DNA of 64,000 nt from Synechococcus sp. MEDNS5 (GTDB lineage Bacteria; Cyanobacteriota; Cyanobacteriia; PCC-6307; Cyanobiaceae). This document shows positions 17,665-27,350 of the stretch, in pieces. The position numbers were made by a program, and so were the translations under genes. Numbering within the stretch: position 1 is the first letter of the stretch; each line of letters begins with the position of its first letter. The notes beneath the pieces were generated by a model, which searched no databases, was not told the origin of the DNA, and worked only from the letters and a program-made list of their open reading frames with translations. Location: contig NZ_CP047952.1 in the NCBI RefSeq assembly GCF_014279875.1, positions 2,170,001-2,234,000 on the forward strand, written 5' to 3'.

Positions 17665-18624
17665 TCAGCGTAAGCAGGCGATCACGCGATGCCGTGGATC
17701 ACAGGCCTTGATCCGTAGATCTCTGAAGCCTGCGGATTGCAAGGCTGCGGCCATATCAAGGCTGAAGTACTGCTCGATGTAAGGCTCCGTACTCTTCAAC
17801 AACGTGGCGATCGCAGCAGGCAAACGCTGCAGAACCGACGACGCGGGGTCTTGATCCACCATCACAAGGGCACCCCCAGGTCGAAGCAACCTGAACGCCT
17901 CAGCGAGCACGGCATGAATGGCGTTCTGAGGCAGCTCATGGCACACAAACTGAAGACTGATCAGGTCGATCGAAGACGACTCCAGGCCTGTGTTCTCAGC
18001 AGCGGCATGCACCCAACCATCCACCACCCCCTCTTGATCTCGCACGCTGGCTACAGCGAGCATCTCGGGGGAAAGATCCAGACCGCGAGTGCACACCGAT
18101 GACTCCTGTCGACTCTCGGCACGCAGATACAGCCAGCGGCTGAGGTGCTGGGTACTCACTCCCACAGAACACCCCAGATCCAAGGCCTGCTGCACTGGAG
18201 TGGTCAGCAATGGCTCCACCACCTGATGAATCGAATCCCGCAGACGGGTCTGGGCGATCAGGGGGGTCAGGGTCTCCTCGGGCCAGATGCGCAGAGCCAT
18301 GGCATCAGTGGCTTGCTCAGCCTCCGTTGCGGCCTGCCAGCAGAGGTTGCCCTGCTCATAGGCATGGAATCGAACGCAGTAGTAGTCGGGCGGAACCAAG
18401 CCAGACGAGCTCACCCCCGACAGAAGCGAGCTCGCTTGATCACGCAGCGTCTTGCGGCGCTCCCTCCAGGGGATGCCGTTGCGTTCAGCCGTGCGGATGA
18501 TCAGCTGACGAGCCTGAAAGAACAAGGGTCGTCGCAGCCAGCCAATGTTGATCAGCCGCTCAATCCACAGCCCAACACCCTGACTCGAATCAGCCCATTG
18601 CGGGGTGGATGCTGAATCATTCAT
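17665..18624 (-). CDS. Class I SAM-dependent methyltransferase, substrate unknown
   Basis: A 319-residue protein with an N-terminal helical region of about 140 residues and a Rossmann methyltransferase domain. Motif I is [20 protein letters not shown], and later motifs are [29 protein letters not shown] and [20 protein letters not shown]. The order and spacing fit the UbiE/Methyltransf_11 type. The N-terminal part has no domain I recognise. It is divergent from the SUI1-family gene across 38 bases. Confidence 0.8.
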   Translation of the reverse strand: MNDSASTPQWADSSQGVGLWIERLINIGWLRRPLFFQARQLIIRTAERNGIPWRERRKTLRDQASSLLSGVSSSGLVPPDYYCVRFHAYEQGNLCWQAATEAEQATDAMALRIWPEETLTPLIAQTRLRDSIHQVVEPLLTTPVQQALDLGCSVGVSTQHLSRWLYLRAESRQESSVCTRGLDLSPEMLAVASVRDQEGVVDGWVHAAAENTGLESSSIDLISLQFVCHELPQNAIHAVLAEAFRLLRPGGALVMVDQDPASSVLQRLPAAIATLLKSTEPYIEQYFSLDMAAALQSAGFRDLRIKACDPRHRVIACLR

Positions 18625-18662
18625 CTCAGAGACGGCAGGATGGTGAGGGATCAGGGGGAACG

Positions 18663-18989
18663 ATGCCGAAGGGAGGCTGGCAGGAATTCAGCAACATCGA
18701 CAGTCTGCAGCGACCAATGGCAGCGTCGTCGGAGCCCACACCCAAGGCAGAGCAAAGGGTGCGGGTCCAGCCCACCCGGGGGGGCAAGGGTGGCAAGACC
18801 GTCACCGTGATCCGCGGACTGGATCTCGACCCTGCCGGCTTCAAATCCCTTCTCAAAAAGCTGAAAACCAGGATCGGCAGTGGCGGCACGGTGAAAGAAG
18901 ATTTGATCGAACTGCAGGGTGACCAGGTGGATCTGGCCTTGGAGCTTTTAACGAAGGAGGGATACCGACCGAAGCGGGCCGGCGGTTGA
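18663..18989 (+). CDS. SUI1/eIF1-family translation factor (YciH-like)
   Basis: A 108-residue protein with a C-terminal SUI1 domain: [20 protein letters not shown], then [20 protein letters not shown] and [20 protein letters not shown]. Bacterial YciH proteins resemble archaeal and eukaryotic eIF1 and influence start-site fidelity. The first 45 residues ([13 protein letters not shown]) are a variable tail. ATG 18663 follows a GGGGG ribosome binding site. cysC follows after about 38 bases. Confidence 0.88.
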   Translation: MPKGGWQEFSNIDSLQRPMAASSEPTPKAEQRVRVQPTRGGKGGKTVTVIRGLDLDPAGFKSLLKKLKTRIGSGGTVKEDLIELQGDQVDLALELLTKEGYRPKRAGG

Positions 18990-19027
18990 GCGACAATGCT
19001 CCCTCGATTGTTCCCCTCACCTCTGCC

Positions 19028-19651
19028 ATGAGCTCAGCGTCTACGAAGGCCACCAACATCGTGTGGCATCAGGCCTCGGTAGACCGCGATGCGAGGGCTG
19101 AGCAGCGCGGCCATCGCAGCGCCATCCTCTGGTTCACAGGCCTGAGTGGAGCAGGCAAGAGCACCCTTGCCAATGCCGTGAATCAAGCCCTGTTTGAACG
19201 CGGCCTGGCCACCTATGTGCTGGATGGCGACAACGTCCGGCATGGTCTCTGCCGCGATCTTGGCTTCTCGGACGCTGACCGGGAGGAGAACATTCGCCGC
19301 ATCGGCGAAGTGGCCAAGCTCTTCCTTGACTCCGGTGTGATCGTTCTCACAGCGTTCGTTTCCCCGTTTCGTGCTGATCGCGACAAGGCCCGAGCGCTGG
19401 TCGGAGACGGTGACTTTCTGGAGATCTTCTGCTCAGCTGACCTGAGCGTCTGCGAAGAACGCGACACCAAGGGCCTTTACGCCAAAGCCAGGGCGGGCGA
19501 AATCAAAGAATTCACAGGGATTTCAAGCCCCTATGAGGCCCCGGAGCATCCCGAACTCTCCGTGAACACGGGCGCTGGCGAGCTCGATACCTGTGTCAAC
19601 GAAGTGGTGGCTGCACTGGTGAGTCGGGGGATCATCCCCGCTCAGGCTTGA
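19028..19651 (+). CDS. cysC: Adenylylsulfate (APS) kinase
   Basis: A 207-residue kinase converting APS to PAPS. The Walker A loop is [37 protein letters not shown] is the APS-binding DGDN segment, and [18 protein letters not shown] and [20 protein letters not shown] complete the signature. Its 3' end overlaps the convergent AI-2E-family gene by 20 bases. Confidence 0.95.
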   Translation: MSSASTKATNIVWHQASVDRDARAEQRGHRSAILWFTGLSGAGKSTLANAVNQALFERGLATYVLDGDNVRHGLCRDLGFSDADREENIRRIGEVAKLFLDSGVIVLTAFVSPFRADRDKARALVGDGDFLEIFCSADLSVCEERDTKGLYAKARAGEIKEFTGISSPYEAPEHPELSVNTGAGELDTCVNEVVAALVSRGIIPAQA

Positions 19652-20711
19652 TCAGCTCACTGCTGGCAGGGATGCCTTGACGCTCTGCCCAGGCATCCAC
19701 CAGCGTTTTGAAGCAACTGGCCACCGGAACGGCAAGAAGCAAACCCAGCAGCTCGCCAAAGCCATAAAGCTCTCCGGCTTTGGCACCGAGGGGGAGAGCG
19801 ATCAGCAACCAGGCCGGCTGGAGTCCCACGATGCTGCCCATCAACCGAGGTTGGATCACCTGATCCACCAGCTGACCGACCAGGATCGCCGCCACCAGGA
19901 TCTCAAGGCCTGTCTTGGGATCCTGAAAGGCCAGAAGCCCACTAACCGCAATGATCGTGAGGGCGCTCGCGTAGGGAATCAAGGTGGTGAAACCGATCAA
20001 AACGGCGAACAGAACGCCGTAAGGAATCTGGAGAACAGTGAAGACCACGATCTGCCCCACCGCCAGGATCAGAGCCAGCAAGACCTGACCGGCAAAGTAT
20101 CCCCGGAATGTGCGTGAAAGCGTGCTGATCACCAGCTCACGCCAGGCCGTGGGAAGCCATCGGGCCAGGCCCGCCGCAATCGAGCGGCCACCCAGCAGGA
20201 AGAACACCGCCAGCACCAACACAATCACGGTGTTGATGGTGGTTCCCAGGGTTGCCCCAAGGATGCCGAGCAGCCTCTGGCTGATCTGGCTGGCCACCCG
20301 ACCGGCGCGGGTGAGGAGATCACTGCTCAGGTCACCGAATTCACTCGGCAATCCCCTCGCATCAGCCAAAGATTGAAGGCTTGTGATCCAGCCCTCGGCC
20401 TTGTTGAGCAGGCTTGGAAGGGCATTGATGAGCTGTCCAAGCTGGTCGATCAGCAGAGGCACCAGGGTGATCCCAGCGAACACCAGCACGCTGATGGTGA
20501 ATACGGTCACCATCACGATCGCCAGCCACCTGGGCAGGCCGCGGCCGGTGAGCCAGACGCAGGGAATATCAAGAAGAAAAGCGATCAGTGCCGCCGTGAG
20601 AAAGAGGCCGGGAAACGGAGCCAGCGGAACCGTGAGCTGCCGCAGCACGAAAAGATTGAGAGTGAGCAGAGGCAACGCCAGGCTCCAGCGCATACAGGCG
20701 GGACCATTCAT
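19632..20711 (-). CDS. AI-2E/PerM-family membrane transporter
   Basis: A 359-residue polytopic protein of the UPF0118 (PerM/TqsA/YtrE-like) family. It has about eight hydrophobic segments, two at the N-terminus separated by a short loop, an amphipathic central part ([20 protein letters not shown]) and a C-terminal cluster. [20 protein letters not shown] and [17 protein letters not shown], with the conserved P-x-L-M-G, are typical. Members export small molecules or ions, and the substrate here is unknown. The ATG overlaps the purE stop by 4 bases (ATGA). Confidence 0.85.
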   Translation of the reverse strand: MNGPACMRWSLALPLLTLNLFVLRQLTVPLAPFPGLFLTAALIAFLLDIPCVWLTGRGLPRWLAIVMVTVFTISVLVFAGITLVPLLIDQLGQLINALPSLLNKAEGWITSLQSLADARGLPSEFGDLSSDLLTRAGRVASQISQRLLGILGATLGTTINTVIVLVLAVFFLLGGRSIAAGLARWLPTAWRELVISTLSRTFRGYFAGQVLLALILAVGQIVVFTVLQIPYGVLFAVLIGFTTLIPYASALTIIAVSGLLAFQDPKTGLEILVAAILVGQLVDQVIQPRLMGSIVGLQPAWLLIALPLGAKAGELYGFGELLGLLLAVPVASCFKTLVDAWAERQGIPASSELIKPERG

Positions 20712-21253
20712 GGGGCATTGTCTGCTGCACGCATTGTGGCCATGGCTTCCAGATAGGCCGCAGACCCGAGCTCGACCAGGCGTTGATCCTTCGCGGTCAC
20801 AACGTCATGAAGCTGACGTCGATAAGCCCCGAGACGCTCCATCAAGGCGTGATCTTGGAGCGCCAGGATCTGCGCCGCCAGCAATCCCGCATTCAGCCCG
20901 CCGCCGATGGCAACCGTGGCTACGGGAATGCCACCCGGCATCTGCACAATCGAATGCAGGGAGTCGACGCCTGAAAGGGCCTTGCTGCGCACCGGCACGC
21001 CGATGACGGGCAGGGTGGTGAGAGACGCCACCATTCCCGGCAAGTGAGCCGCGCCGCCGGCACCGGCCACAATCACCTGCAAACCGCGGGTATGGGCCTC
21101 ACGGGCAAAGTCCACCATCTCCAAGGGTGTGCGATGGGCCGACAACACGCGCACCTCGACAGCAACGTTGAGCTTCTCCAGAACCTCAATCGCCGGGTGA
21201 AGGGTGGGGAGATCGGAATCACTTCCCATGATCACGGCCACCTGCGGTGACAT
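20708..21253 (-). CDS. purE: N5-carboxyaminoimidazole ribonucleotide mutase
   Basis: A 181-residue class I Pur[21 protein letters not shown] carries the GSDSD active-site loop, followed by [20 protein letters not shown] and [20 protein letters not shown] with the conserved His residues. It moves the carboxyl group of N5-CAIR in purine synthesis. I chose ATG 21253; earlier in-frame ATGs up to 21358 would overlap nagA. It is divergent from nagA and coupled to the downstream membrane gene. Confidence 0.94.
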   Translation of the reverse strand: MSPQVAVIMGSDSDLPTLHPAIEVLEKLNVAVEVRVLSAHRTPLEMVDFAREAHTRGLQVIVAGAGGAAHLPGMVASLTTLPVIGVPVRSKALSGVDSLHSIVQMPGGIPVATVAIGGGLNAGLLAAQILALQDHALMERLGAYRRQLHDVVTAKDQRLVELGSAAYLEAMATMRAADNAP

Positions 21254-21344
21254 CGGTGACTGGACTGGATTGGAAGGCGTCACGGCAACAGGCAAAACGC
21301 GCAGGGAAGGCGAGACTTCCATCGTCCCGCACCAGACCGCCCGC

Positions 21345-22499
21345 ATGCGCCGGATCACCCACGTGCGACTGCCTCAATGCCCTGGATCAACACCAAGCCA
21401 TGGTCTGCACTGGCTGATTCTGAGTGATCAAGGTGTGATCACCAAGATCGGTCCCATGCCGGCGATGGCGGCGATGGCAGGAGAGAGCTGGAACGGCGAC
21501 TGGCTCAGTCCACGGGGGATTGACCTGCAGATCAACGGTGGGCTCGGTCTTGCCTTCCCTGAACTCTGCGACGACGATCTCCCCCGACTGCTGCAGCTTC
21601 TCGAGCAGTTGTGGCGTGATGGTGTCGAGGCCATCGCTCCAACCCTGGTCACCTGTGGCGTCGAACCCCTGCGCCGTGCACTCTCCGTGCTGCGCCAGGC
21701 CAGGGGCCTGCACAAACAGGGCCGCTGCCGCCTGCTGGGGGCGCATCTGGAAGGTCCTTTCCTGGCAACAGAGCGCCGGGGCGCTCACCCGAGCGAACAC
21801 ATCGCCCCACCCAGCCTTGCGGAGCTGGAGAGGCGAATCGCCGGTTTTGAAACCGAAATCAGCCTGGTGACGCTCGCCCCGGAACAACCGGGCGCAGACC
21901 ACGTGATTCACCAGCTGAACGCCCTCGGAATCACGGTGGCCCTGGGCCACAGCACAGCCAGCGCTGACCAGGCCGCATCCGCCTTCGATCAGGGGGTCGG
22001 CATGCTGACCCATGCGTTCAACGCCATGCCTGGCCTGCATCACCGGGCGCCTGGCCCCGTAGGAGAGGCCTGCCGTCGCGGCGGCATTGCCCTGGGCCTG
22101 ATCGCCGATGGCGTTCATGTGCACCCCACCATGGCGGTATTGCTGCAACGCATGGCCGGCGACCAGCTTGTGCTGGTCAGTGATGCGCTCGCGCCCTATG
22201 GATTGGCGGATGGTGAGCACCGCTGGGACGAGCGCGTGCTGCACGTGCAAGACGGAACCTGCCGGCTGGAGGACGGAACCCTCGCGGGCGTGACCCTGCC
22301 CTTGCTCGAAGGCTGTTGCCGGCTCGCCCGCTGGAGCGGCGATGCGGATGGGGCGATCTGGGCCGCAACGATGGCACCGAGACGGGTCATCGGCATGGAT
22401 CACAGCCTTGAAGGGCTGGTGGGGCAACCCATGGACCAGCTGCTGCGCTGGGAGCTGAGCGAGGAGGGGGCATCCCTTGCCTGGCGAGAAGCTGCTTAA
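21345..22499 (+). CDS. nagA: N-acetylglucosamine-6-phosphate deacetylase
   Basis: A 384-residue amidohydrolase-fold enzyme. [20 protein letters not shown] is the metal-binding Glu region, [20 protein letters not shown] and [17 protein letters not shown] hold further ligands, and [15 protein letters not shown] carries the catalytic Asp. In bacteria NagA deacetylates GlcNAc-6-P from murein or chitin turnover. No nagB is in the window. ATG 21345 is preferred to the longer frame, which would overlap purE's start. Confidence 0.88.
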   Translation: MRRITHVRLPQCPGSTPSHGLHWLILSDQGVITKIGPMPAMAAMAGESWNGDWLSPRGIDLQINGGLGLAFPELCDDDLPRLLQLLEQLWRDGVEAIAPTLVTCGVEPLRRALSVLRQARGLHKQGRCRLLGAHLEGPFLATERRGAHPSEHIAPPSLAELERRIAGFETEISLVTLAPEQPGADHVIHQLNALGITVALGHSTASADQAASAFDQGVGMLTHAFNAMPGLHHRAPGPVGEACRRGGIALGLIADGVHVHPTMAVLLQRMAGDQLVLVSDALAPYGLADGEHRWDERVLHVQDGTCRLEDGTLAGVTLPLLEGCCRLARWSGDADGAIWAATMAPRRVIGMDHSLEGLVGQPMDQLLRWELSEEGASLAWREAA

Positions 22500-22525
22500 G
22501 ATCCCGCCGACGCACCACCAAGCCA

Positions 22526-23242
22526 ATGACCCCTGAACAGCAGCTGAAGGACAAGCTGGCCGAGAAGCAGGAGGTGAAGGGGTATTTCGAAACCACTGGC
22601 TTCGATCGCTGGAATCGCATCTACAGCGAATCCGACGACGTGAACAAGGTGCAGCGCAACATCCGCATCGGCCATCAGAAAACCGTGGATGAAGTGCTGG
22701 CCTGGATCAAAGACAGCGGCGAACTCAGCGACGTGAGCTTCTGTGACGCCGGGTGCGGTGTGGGGAGTCTCAGCCTGCCCTTGGCGGCGATGGGCGCAGG
22801 CTCGATCAGCGCCAGCGACATCTCCGAAGCGATGGCCCAGGAAGCGGAACGCCGGGCCCGCGAGGCCGGCCTCAACATGACCAAACTCAACTTCTTCGCC
22901 AGTGACCTGGAAAGCCTGAGCGGCTCCTTCCACACGGTGTGCTGCCTGGATGTCTTCATCCATTACCCCCAGGCAGCCGCTGAAGAGATGGTGAAACACC
23001 TCTGCAGCCTCAGCGAGCAGCGGTTAATTGTGAGCTTTGCCCCCTACACCCCACTGCTGGCGCTGCTGAAGAGCATCGGCCAGCTGTTTCCAGGCCCCAG
23101 CAAAACAACCCGTGCCTACACCTTGAAGGAGCAAGGCATCGTCAAGGCTGCGATGGACTGTGGCTACGAGCCTGTTCGACGGAGCTTGAATAAAGCACCG
23201 TTTTATTTCTCAAGGCTGATCGAATTTCGAAAGAAAGAATGA
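22526..23242 (+). CDS. chlM: Magnesium-protoporphyrin IX methyltransferase
   Basis: A 238-residue SAM methyltransferase of chlorophyll synthesis. The N-terminal signature VKGYFETTGFDRWNRIYSES and KVQRNIRIGHQKTVDEVLAW is specific to ChlM/BchM. SFCDAGCGVGSLSLPLAAMG is motif I, and TVCCLDVFIHYPQAAAEEMV and FAPYTPLLALLKSIGQLFPG complete the match. It acts after Mg chelatase. It starts 26 bases after nagA, a pairing with no clear metabolic logic. Confidence 0.97.
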   Translation: MTPEQQLKDKLAEKQEVKGYFETTGFDRWNRIYSESDDVNKVQRNIRIGHQKTVDEVLAWIKDSGELSDVSFCDAGCGVGSLSLPLAAMGAGSISASDISEAMAQEAERRAREAGLNMTKLNFFASDLESLSGSFHTVCCLDVFIHYPQAAAEEMVKHLCSLSEQRLIVSFAPYTPLLALLKSIGQLFPGPSKTTRAYTLKEQGIVKAAMDCGYEPVRRSLNKAPFYFSRLIEFRKKE

Positions 23243-23821
23243 TCAGGAGCCGAAGCGATTGAATAGCTTGAACTCAGCGACAGGGGGATTGCCGGGGAAG
23301 AACATTGCCGTTCCGATGAAACCGGCATAGATGCCTCCCTGTCCAACAACAGTGGCTTGGTGCTTCACCGGAATGATGTCGCTGATTGCCAAATCCATTG
23401 CCCCGGTTTCTGTCATGACCTGCATCTGGGCTGCATCAGCCTGGAGATGTCCCATCGAGCGGACCTGCAGATTGCCGTCTTTGAAAACAAAGGTTCCCTG
23501 AGCGCTCGTCAAGAAAACATCTTCACCATCAACGTCCCGCCGCTCGACAACCTGCTCGATACCAAAAAACGAGCCATCAGAATCGTCGCAACCTCCATCG
23601 TCTGAAGTTTTAGCAACAACAAGTTTGTATGAAACGGTATCGCCAACATCAAACTGACCGTCGTTATTTGCATCAATGAAGGTTCCCTTCTCGATGCTGC
23701 AAAAGGCCACTTCCAAGGTTTTGGCTTCAGGCTTCGAAGCCTCTCTTTCACCCGTTGAGCACCCGGCGGCCAACAGGAGTGAACTCAAAGCAACAACAGA
23801 CAGTGAGCGACGCACAACCAA
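23243..23821 (-). CDS. Secreted lipoprotein, unknown function, possible AOC-like beta-barrel
   Basis: A 192-residue protein with a lipobox LLLAAGC (Cys21), so it is probably lipid-anchored outside the cytoplasmic membrane. Residues 50-61 (DANNDGQFDVGD) form a calcium-loop-like DxNxDGxxDxGD motif. The remainder alternates beta strands, with GGCDDSDGSFFGIEQVV, LTSAQGTFVFKDGNLQVRSM and GQGGIYAGFIGTAMFF, a pattern reminiscent of allene-oxide-cyclase/dirigent-like barrels. That fold assignment is inference. The stop codon directly abuts the end of chlM on the other strand. Confidence 0.7.
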   Translation of the reverse strand: MVVRRSLSVVALSSLLLAAGCSTGEREASKPEAKTLEVAFCSIEKGTFIDANNDGQFDVGDTVSYKLVVAKTSDDGGCDDSDGSFFGIEQVVERRDVDGEDVFLTSAQGTFVFKDGNLQVRSMGHLQADAAQMQVMTETGAMDLAISDIIPVKHQATVVGQGGIYAGFIGTAMFFPGNPPVAEFKLFNRFGS

Positions 23822-23856
23822 CGGCCCTACAACTTTGGAATCCTGGCAAGCAGCGG

Positions 23857-24801
23857 TTAACCCGGGGTAAACCGAGACCCGGCCTCACAGCTGAGATGCA
23901 GGCCGTTCTCAAACACCAGCGTGTGGGCATGCAAGCGATAGCCACCATCCCCAGGCACAGCGGCAGCATTAATCCGTTGCTGCGGCAGATAAAGAGGATC
24001 CCCTAACAAGGGTGACCCCAGCTGAGCCAAGTGAATGCGGATCTGATGCGGCCGGCCGGTGCTGATGGCCACCTTCACAAGATCGCCTTGATCGCAGCGC
24101 TTCAGAAGGCGAAGCTCACTGCGGGCATGCAGGCGTCTGCGCAAAGTCTCTCCGTCCTGAGGATCAGGCCCCCAGACCCATCCCAGTAGCGGATGGGAAC
24201 GCTCCACCACATCGGTGGTCACCACCATCGGCTCATCTGCAATCAACCCGCTCACCGGATGGGCCCAGGCCAGATAGGTCTTGCGGCAACCGCCCTCCGG
24301 ACGGAACTGCCGGGACAGTTTGGCCCGCGTTTGTGGTCGGCGCGCGCACACCTGAAGCCCTGAGGTGAATCGTCCCAAACGATGCACCGGCTTGGGAACC
24401 TGGCCAGCGCCTGCCAATCGACTGGTCTCCATGAACAAGGCCGAGAGGGTGTGCTGCAGAAATCCGCCGGCAGGCATCACCGGCAAACCTGAGGGCTTGT
24501 TAACGACCAGCATGTCACCGTCGTCGTAGACGACGGACCACTGATCCGGGATCGCAGGCTCAAGCCATGGAGGTCGTCGCCATTGCACGACATCCCCTGC
24601 ACCAACAAGCACATCGTGGTGAAGAGACTGTCCGTTGAGGGACACTTCACCGGTTTGGATCCGGCGCTGCCAGACATCCCTGGGTGAGTGGCCATAGCGG
24701 CTGGCCATCACTGCACTCAACATCCGACCCGACTCGGACCTTTCCATGCGATCCGAATAGGTCCAGCCCTGATTCAATGAGGCTGGCCGCCAACCCTTCA
24801 C
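23857..24801 (-). CDS. RluA-family pseudouridine synthase, catalytic Asp replaced by Gly
   Basis: A 314-residue protein with an S4-like N-terminal part (RDVWQRRIQTGEVSLNGQSL) and an RluA-type core: VVYDDGDMLVVNKPSGLPVM, then KPVHRLGRFTSGLQVCARRP, KTYLAWAHPVSG and GRPHQIRIHLAQLGSPLLGD. The family motif HRLDxxTSG reads HRLGRFTSG here, so the catalytic Asp position is Gly143; the codon is GGA. The protein may be inactive, use another residue, or belong to a divergent subfamily. The start codon overlaps the stop of the upstream response regulator by 4 bases. Confidence 0.82.
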   Translation of the reverse strand: MKGWRPASLNQGWTYSDRMERSESGRMLSAVMASRYGHSPRDVWQRRIQTGEVSLNGQSLHHDVLVGAGDVVQWRRPPWLEPAIPDQWSVVYDDGDMLVVNKPSGLPVMPAGGFLQHTLSALFMETSRLAGAGQVPKPVHRLGRFTSGLQVCARRPQTRAKLSRQFRPEGGCRKTYLAWAHPVSGLIADEPMVVTTDVVERSHPLLGWVWGPDPQDGETLRRRLHARSELRLLKRCDQGDLVKVAISTGRPHQIRIHLAQLGSPLLGDPLYLPQQRINAAAVPGDGGYRLHAHTLVFENGLHLSCEAGSRFTPG

Positions 24802-25511
24802 TCCACCAGGCGATGCTGCAGGGCGTAGCGCACCAACTCTGTGCGACTCGAGGTCCCGGTCTTGATGAACAGACGACTCACGTATTTCTCGACGTTACGA
24901 ATCGACGTTTCCAGCTGCCTGGCGATTTCCTTGTTCATCAACCCTTCGGCGACCAACTGGAGAACACTGCTCTCGCGTGGCGTGAAGCTGTGCTGCACGG
25001 GGTCCTGAGCGGGAAGGGCCTCCGCCTGGGCCAGCAGCGAACGGATTTCAGTGATCTGCTTCGCGATCTGCCCCATGTCTGCGTCTGCAAAGCGAGCTGC
25101 TTCCTGAAGCAGGCGCTGCTGGCGCTGTGCCACGTTGCGAACCCGAGCGACCAGTTCATCGGGGTCAAAGGGCTTGGGGATGTAATCGTCAACTCCCGCG
25201 AGATACCCCTGCGTGCGGTCAGCGGTCATTCCCTTGGCCGTCAGGAAAATCACAGGTGTGCCCCCCAGCCGTTCGTCGGCCCGCAGACGCGTGAGCAGCC
25301 CATAACCATCGAGGCGGGGCATCATCACGTCGGTGATCACCACATCCGGGAGCATCTGCTGGGCTTTATTGAAACCTTCCTCACCATCCACAGCCGTGGC
25401 CACCTCGAAACCTTCGTCCTCGAGGTAAGCCTGAACGGCAGAACGCAGACCGGGTTCGTCGTCGACCAGCAACAGACGAACGGGTGGCTGCTCGGGCACT
25501 GAGGCAGTCAT
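24798..25511 (-). CDS. NarL-type response regulator, Rre1/Ycf29-like
   Basis: A 237-residue two-domain regulator. The receiver has the acidic pair D17/D18 (LLLVDDEPG), phospho-acceptor D61 (VVITDVMMPRLDGYG), T91 and K113 (IPKPFDPDEL). The C-terminal LuxR HTH is FTPRESSVLQLVAEGLMNKE with SIRNVEKYVSRLFIKTGTSS. GMTADRTQGYLAGVDDYIPK resembles cyanobacterial Rre1 (plastid Ycf29), the partner of Hik2 in stress and redox signalling. The orthology is inferred from memory of that segment. It is coupled by a 4-base overlap to the RluA-like gene downstream. Confidence 0.85.
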   Translation of the reverse strand: MTASVPEQPPVRLLLVDDEPGLRSAVQAYLEDEGFEVATAVDGEEGFNKAQQMLPDVVITDVMMPRLDGYGLLTRLRADERLGGTPVIFLTAKGMTADRTQGYLAGVDDYIPKPFDPDELVARVRNVAQRQQRLLQEAARFADADMGQIAKQITEIRSLLAQAEALPAQDPVQHSFTPRESSVLQLVAEGLMNKEIARQLETSIRNVEKYVSRLFIKTGTSSRTELVRYALQHRLVE

Positions 25512-25544
25512 GACCAGATCGAGTCTGGGCGGAATCTAAGTGGG

Positions 25545-26060
25545 TCAGCCCCCAGGCAACCGCAGCACTTCCTGAGATTCGATCAGCAGAGTGGAATAAC
25601 CGAGTTCCCTGGCCTTATCCGTCAATGAACCGGGATCCTGACCAGCCAGTTCGGGATGGCAAGCCGCCCACCACACCAGATGATCTTCCCTTGCTGTGGC
25701 GCGCACCGGGCCACCGGGGTTGAGTTTGCGGATGTAGAGCGCTTCCTTATCCCGGGTGACCCGGACCGGTTCCTCGACACTGCAATCCACCGACTCACTG
25801 GGAATCAACAGGTTGTCGGGATACTCCTGCCACAACTTGAATTTGCGCAGCTCTGGATTGGCCGGGTCGCGCTTGATCGCAAAAATCCCCAGGGTGTACT
25901 CACCGCCCACATCCCGCTTTTCAAGGACGACCAGATCCGGGGGACGCATGGATTTCATCTGTTCGAGGATTTCGTCGCGGCTGATCCCCTCGGCCATCAC
26001 GGGTTGAACAGCAGATGCCGCCATCAGGCCCAAACTGGAGATCAAGCACAAGGCACGCAT
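25545..26060 (-). CDS. Exported hypothetical protein
   Basis: A 171-residue protein with a clear Sec signal peptide, MRALCLISSLGLMAASAVQP then VMAEG, predicted cleavage near residue 24. The mature part contains SRDEILEQMKSMRPPDLVVL, GGEYTLGIFAIKRDPANPEL and HLVWWAACHPELAGQDPGSL, with two Cys that could pair. I do not recognise a family. I chose ATG 26060 because the signal peptide starts there. It is divergent from the cysteine desulfurase gene (23-base gap) and lies 33 bases beyond the response regulator start on the same strand. Confidence 0.7.
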   Translation of the reverse strand: MRALCLISSLGLMAASAVQPVMAEGISRDEILEQMKSMRPPDLVVLEKRDVGGEYTLGIFAIKRDPANPELRKFKLWQEYPDNLLIPSESVDCSVEEPVRVTRDKEALYIRKLNPGGPVRATAREDHLVWWAACHPELAGQDPGSLTDKARELGYSTLLIESQEVLRLPGG

Positions 26061-26083
26061 CGCATCGATCACAACGTCACACC

Positions 26084-27262
26084 ATGCTGCCAACAACAAG
26101 CGCCGATTTGATCCCAGGCGACCTGATCCAGCTGGACCATCAGGCCACAACTCCCTGCCATCCACTGGTGGTGCAGGCGATGAAGCCTTGGTGGGAGCAG
26201 GAATGGGGAAATGCCTCGAGTCGGCAACACCGCCTGGGACTCACCGCAGCGGCAGCCGTGGCTTCAGCGCGCCACAGGCTGGCCTCCCATCTGGGAGTGG
26301 AGGATGACGAGCTGATCTTCACCAGCGGGGCAACGGAAGCCAACAACCTCGCTCTGCTGGGCCATGCCCGCGCCCGCGCCAAGGCTGAAGGGCGTTGCGG
26401 CCACGTGATCACCTTGGCCACGGAACACCATGCGGTGCTGGATCCCATGCACCAACTGCAGCGGGAAGGCTTTGCGCTGACCGTGCTGCGTCCCCAGGAC
26501 AACGGCCTGATCGATGCAGACATGCTGAACGACGTGCTTCGCGACGACACGCAAATGGTGAGCGTGATGGCGGCCAACAACGAGATCGGCGTGGTCCAGC
26601 CATTGCGCGCGCTTGCGGACCTCTGCAGGAGCAGGGGCATCACTTTGCACACCGATGCGGCCCAGGCCTTTGGGCACCTCCGCCTGAATCGGGACGAGCT
26701 GGGCTGCGATCTCATCAGCCTCAGCGCCCACAAGCTGAATGGCCCCAAGGGAATCGGCGCGCTGGTGAAACGCCGCGGCGTCTCCATCCAGCCTTTGTTC
26801 TGGGGAGGAGGCCAGGAACAGGAGCTCCGGCCAGGAACGTTGCCCGTGCCTCTGATTGTGGGCTTCGCTGCGGCGGCAGACCTGGCACACGCCGACCTGG
26901 AAACCTGGCAGCAGCAGCTCACCCTGCTGCGGGACCGACTTTGGCAGGGCCTGAAGTCACGCCATCCCCAATTGGAGATGAATGGAGCCCATCAGCCGCG
27001 GCTGGCTCACAACCTCAACATCACGATTGCCGATGTCTCAGGCGTACGTTTGCATCGCTGCCTGAAGCGCTCTCTGGCCTGCAGCAGCGGCTCCGCATGC
27101 AGCAGGGGAGAACCCTCCCATGTTCTGCAGGCAATCGGCCGAAGCCGCCGCGAAGCGGAAGCCTCCTTACGCCTGAGCCTGGGGCGAACGACAACAGCGG
27201 CCGAGATCGATCGCGCTGTGGACGTGATCTCTGCATGCATCAACCAGCTTCACGGAAGCTGA
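26084..27262 (+). CDS. Cysteine desulfurase (IscS/NifS type)
   Basis: A 392-residue PLP aminotransferase-fold enzyme that mobilises sulfur from cysteine for Fe-S clusters and thiolated tRNA. IQLDHQATTPCHPLVVQAM opens the fold, ATEHHAVLDPMHQLQREG and LHTDAAQAFGHLRLNRDELG bind PLP, and LISLSAHKLNGPKGIGALVK carries the Schiff-base Lys. The mobile loop ACSSGSACSRGEPS contains the sulfur-accepting Cys, in the short-spacing class I/IscS-like form. ATG 26084 is chosen; the frame is open upstream within the divergent gene. Confidence 0.92.
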   Translation: MLPTTSADLIPGDLIQLDHQATTPCHPLVVQAMKPWWEQEWGNASSRQHRLGLTAAAAVASARHRLASHLGVEDDELIFTSGATEANNLALLGHARARAKAEGRCGHVITLATEHHAVLDPMHQLQREGFALTVLRPQDNGLIDADMLNDVLRDDTQMVSVMAANNEIGVVQPLRALADLCRSRGITLHTDAAQAFGHLRLNRDELGCDLISLSAHKLNGPKGIGALVKRRGVSIQPLFWGGGQEQELRPGTLPVPLIVGFAAAADLAHADLETWQQQLTLLRDRLWQGLKSRHPQLEMNGAHQPRLAHNLNITIADVSGVRLHRCLKRSLACSSGSACSRGEPSHVLQAIGRSRREAEASLRLSLGRTTTAAEIDRAVDVISACINQLHGS

Positions 27263-27350
27263 GACAAATGACTAAGCGTTTGCCGCTCATCACAAAACCT
27301 GGAAAAGTCCGTCAAAACGGTTACCTTTCGGGCAATTAATTAGCCTGTCC

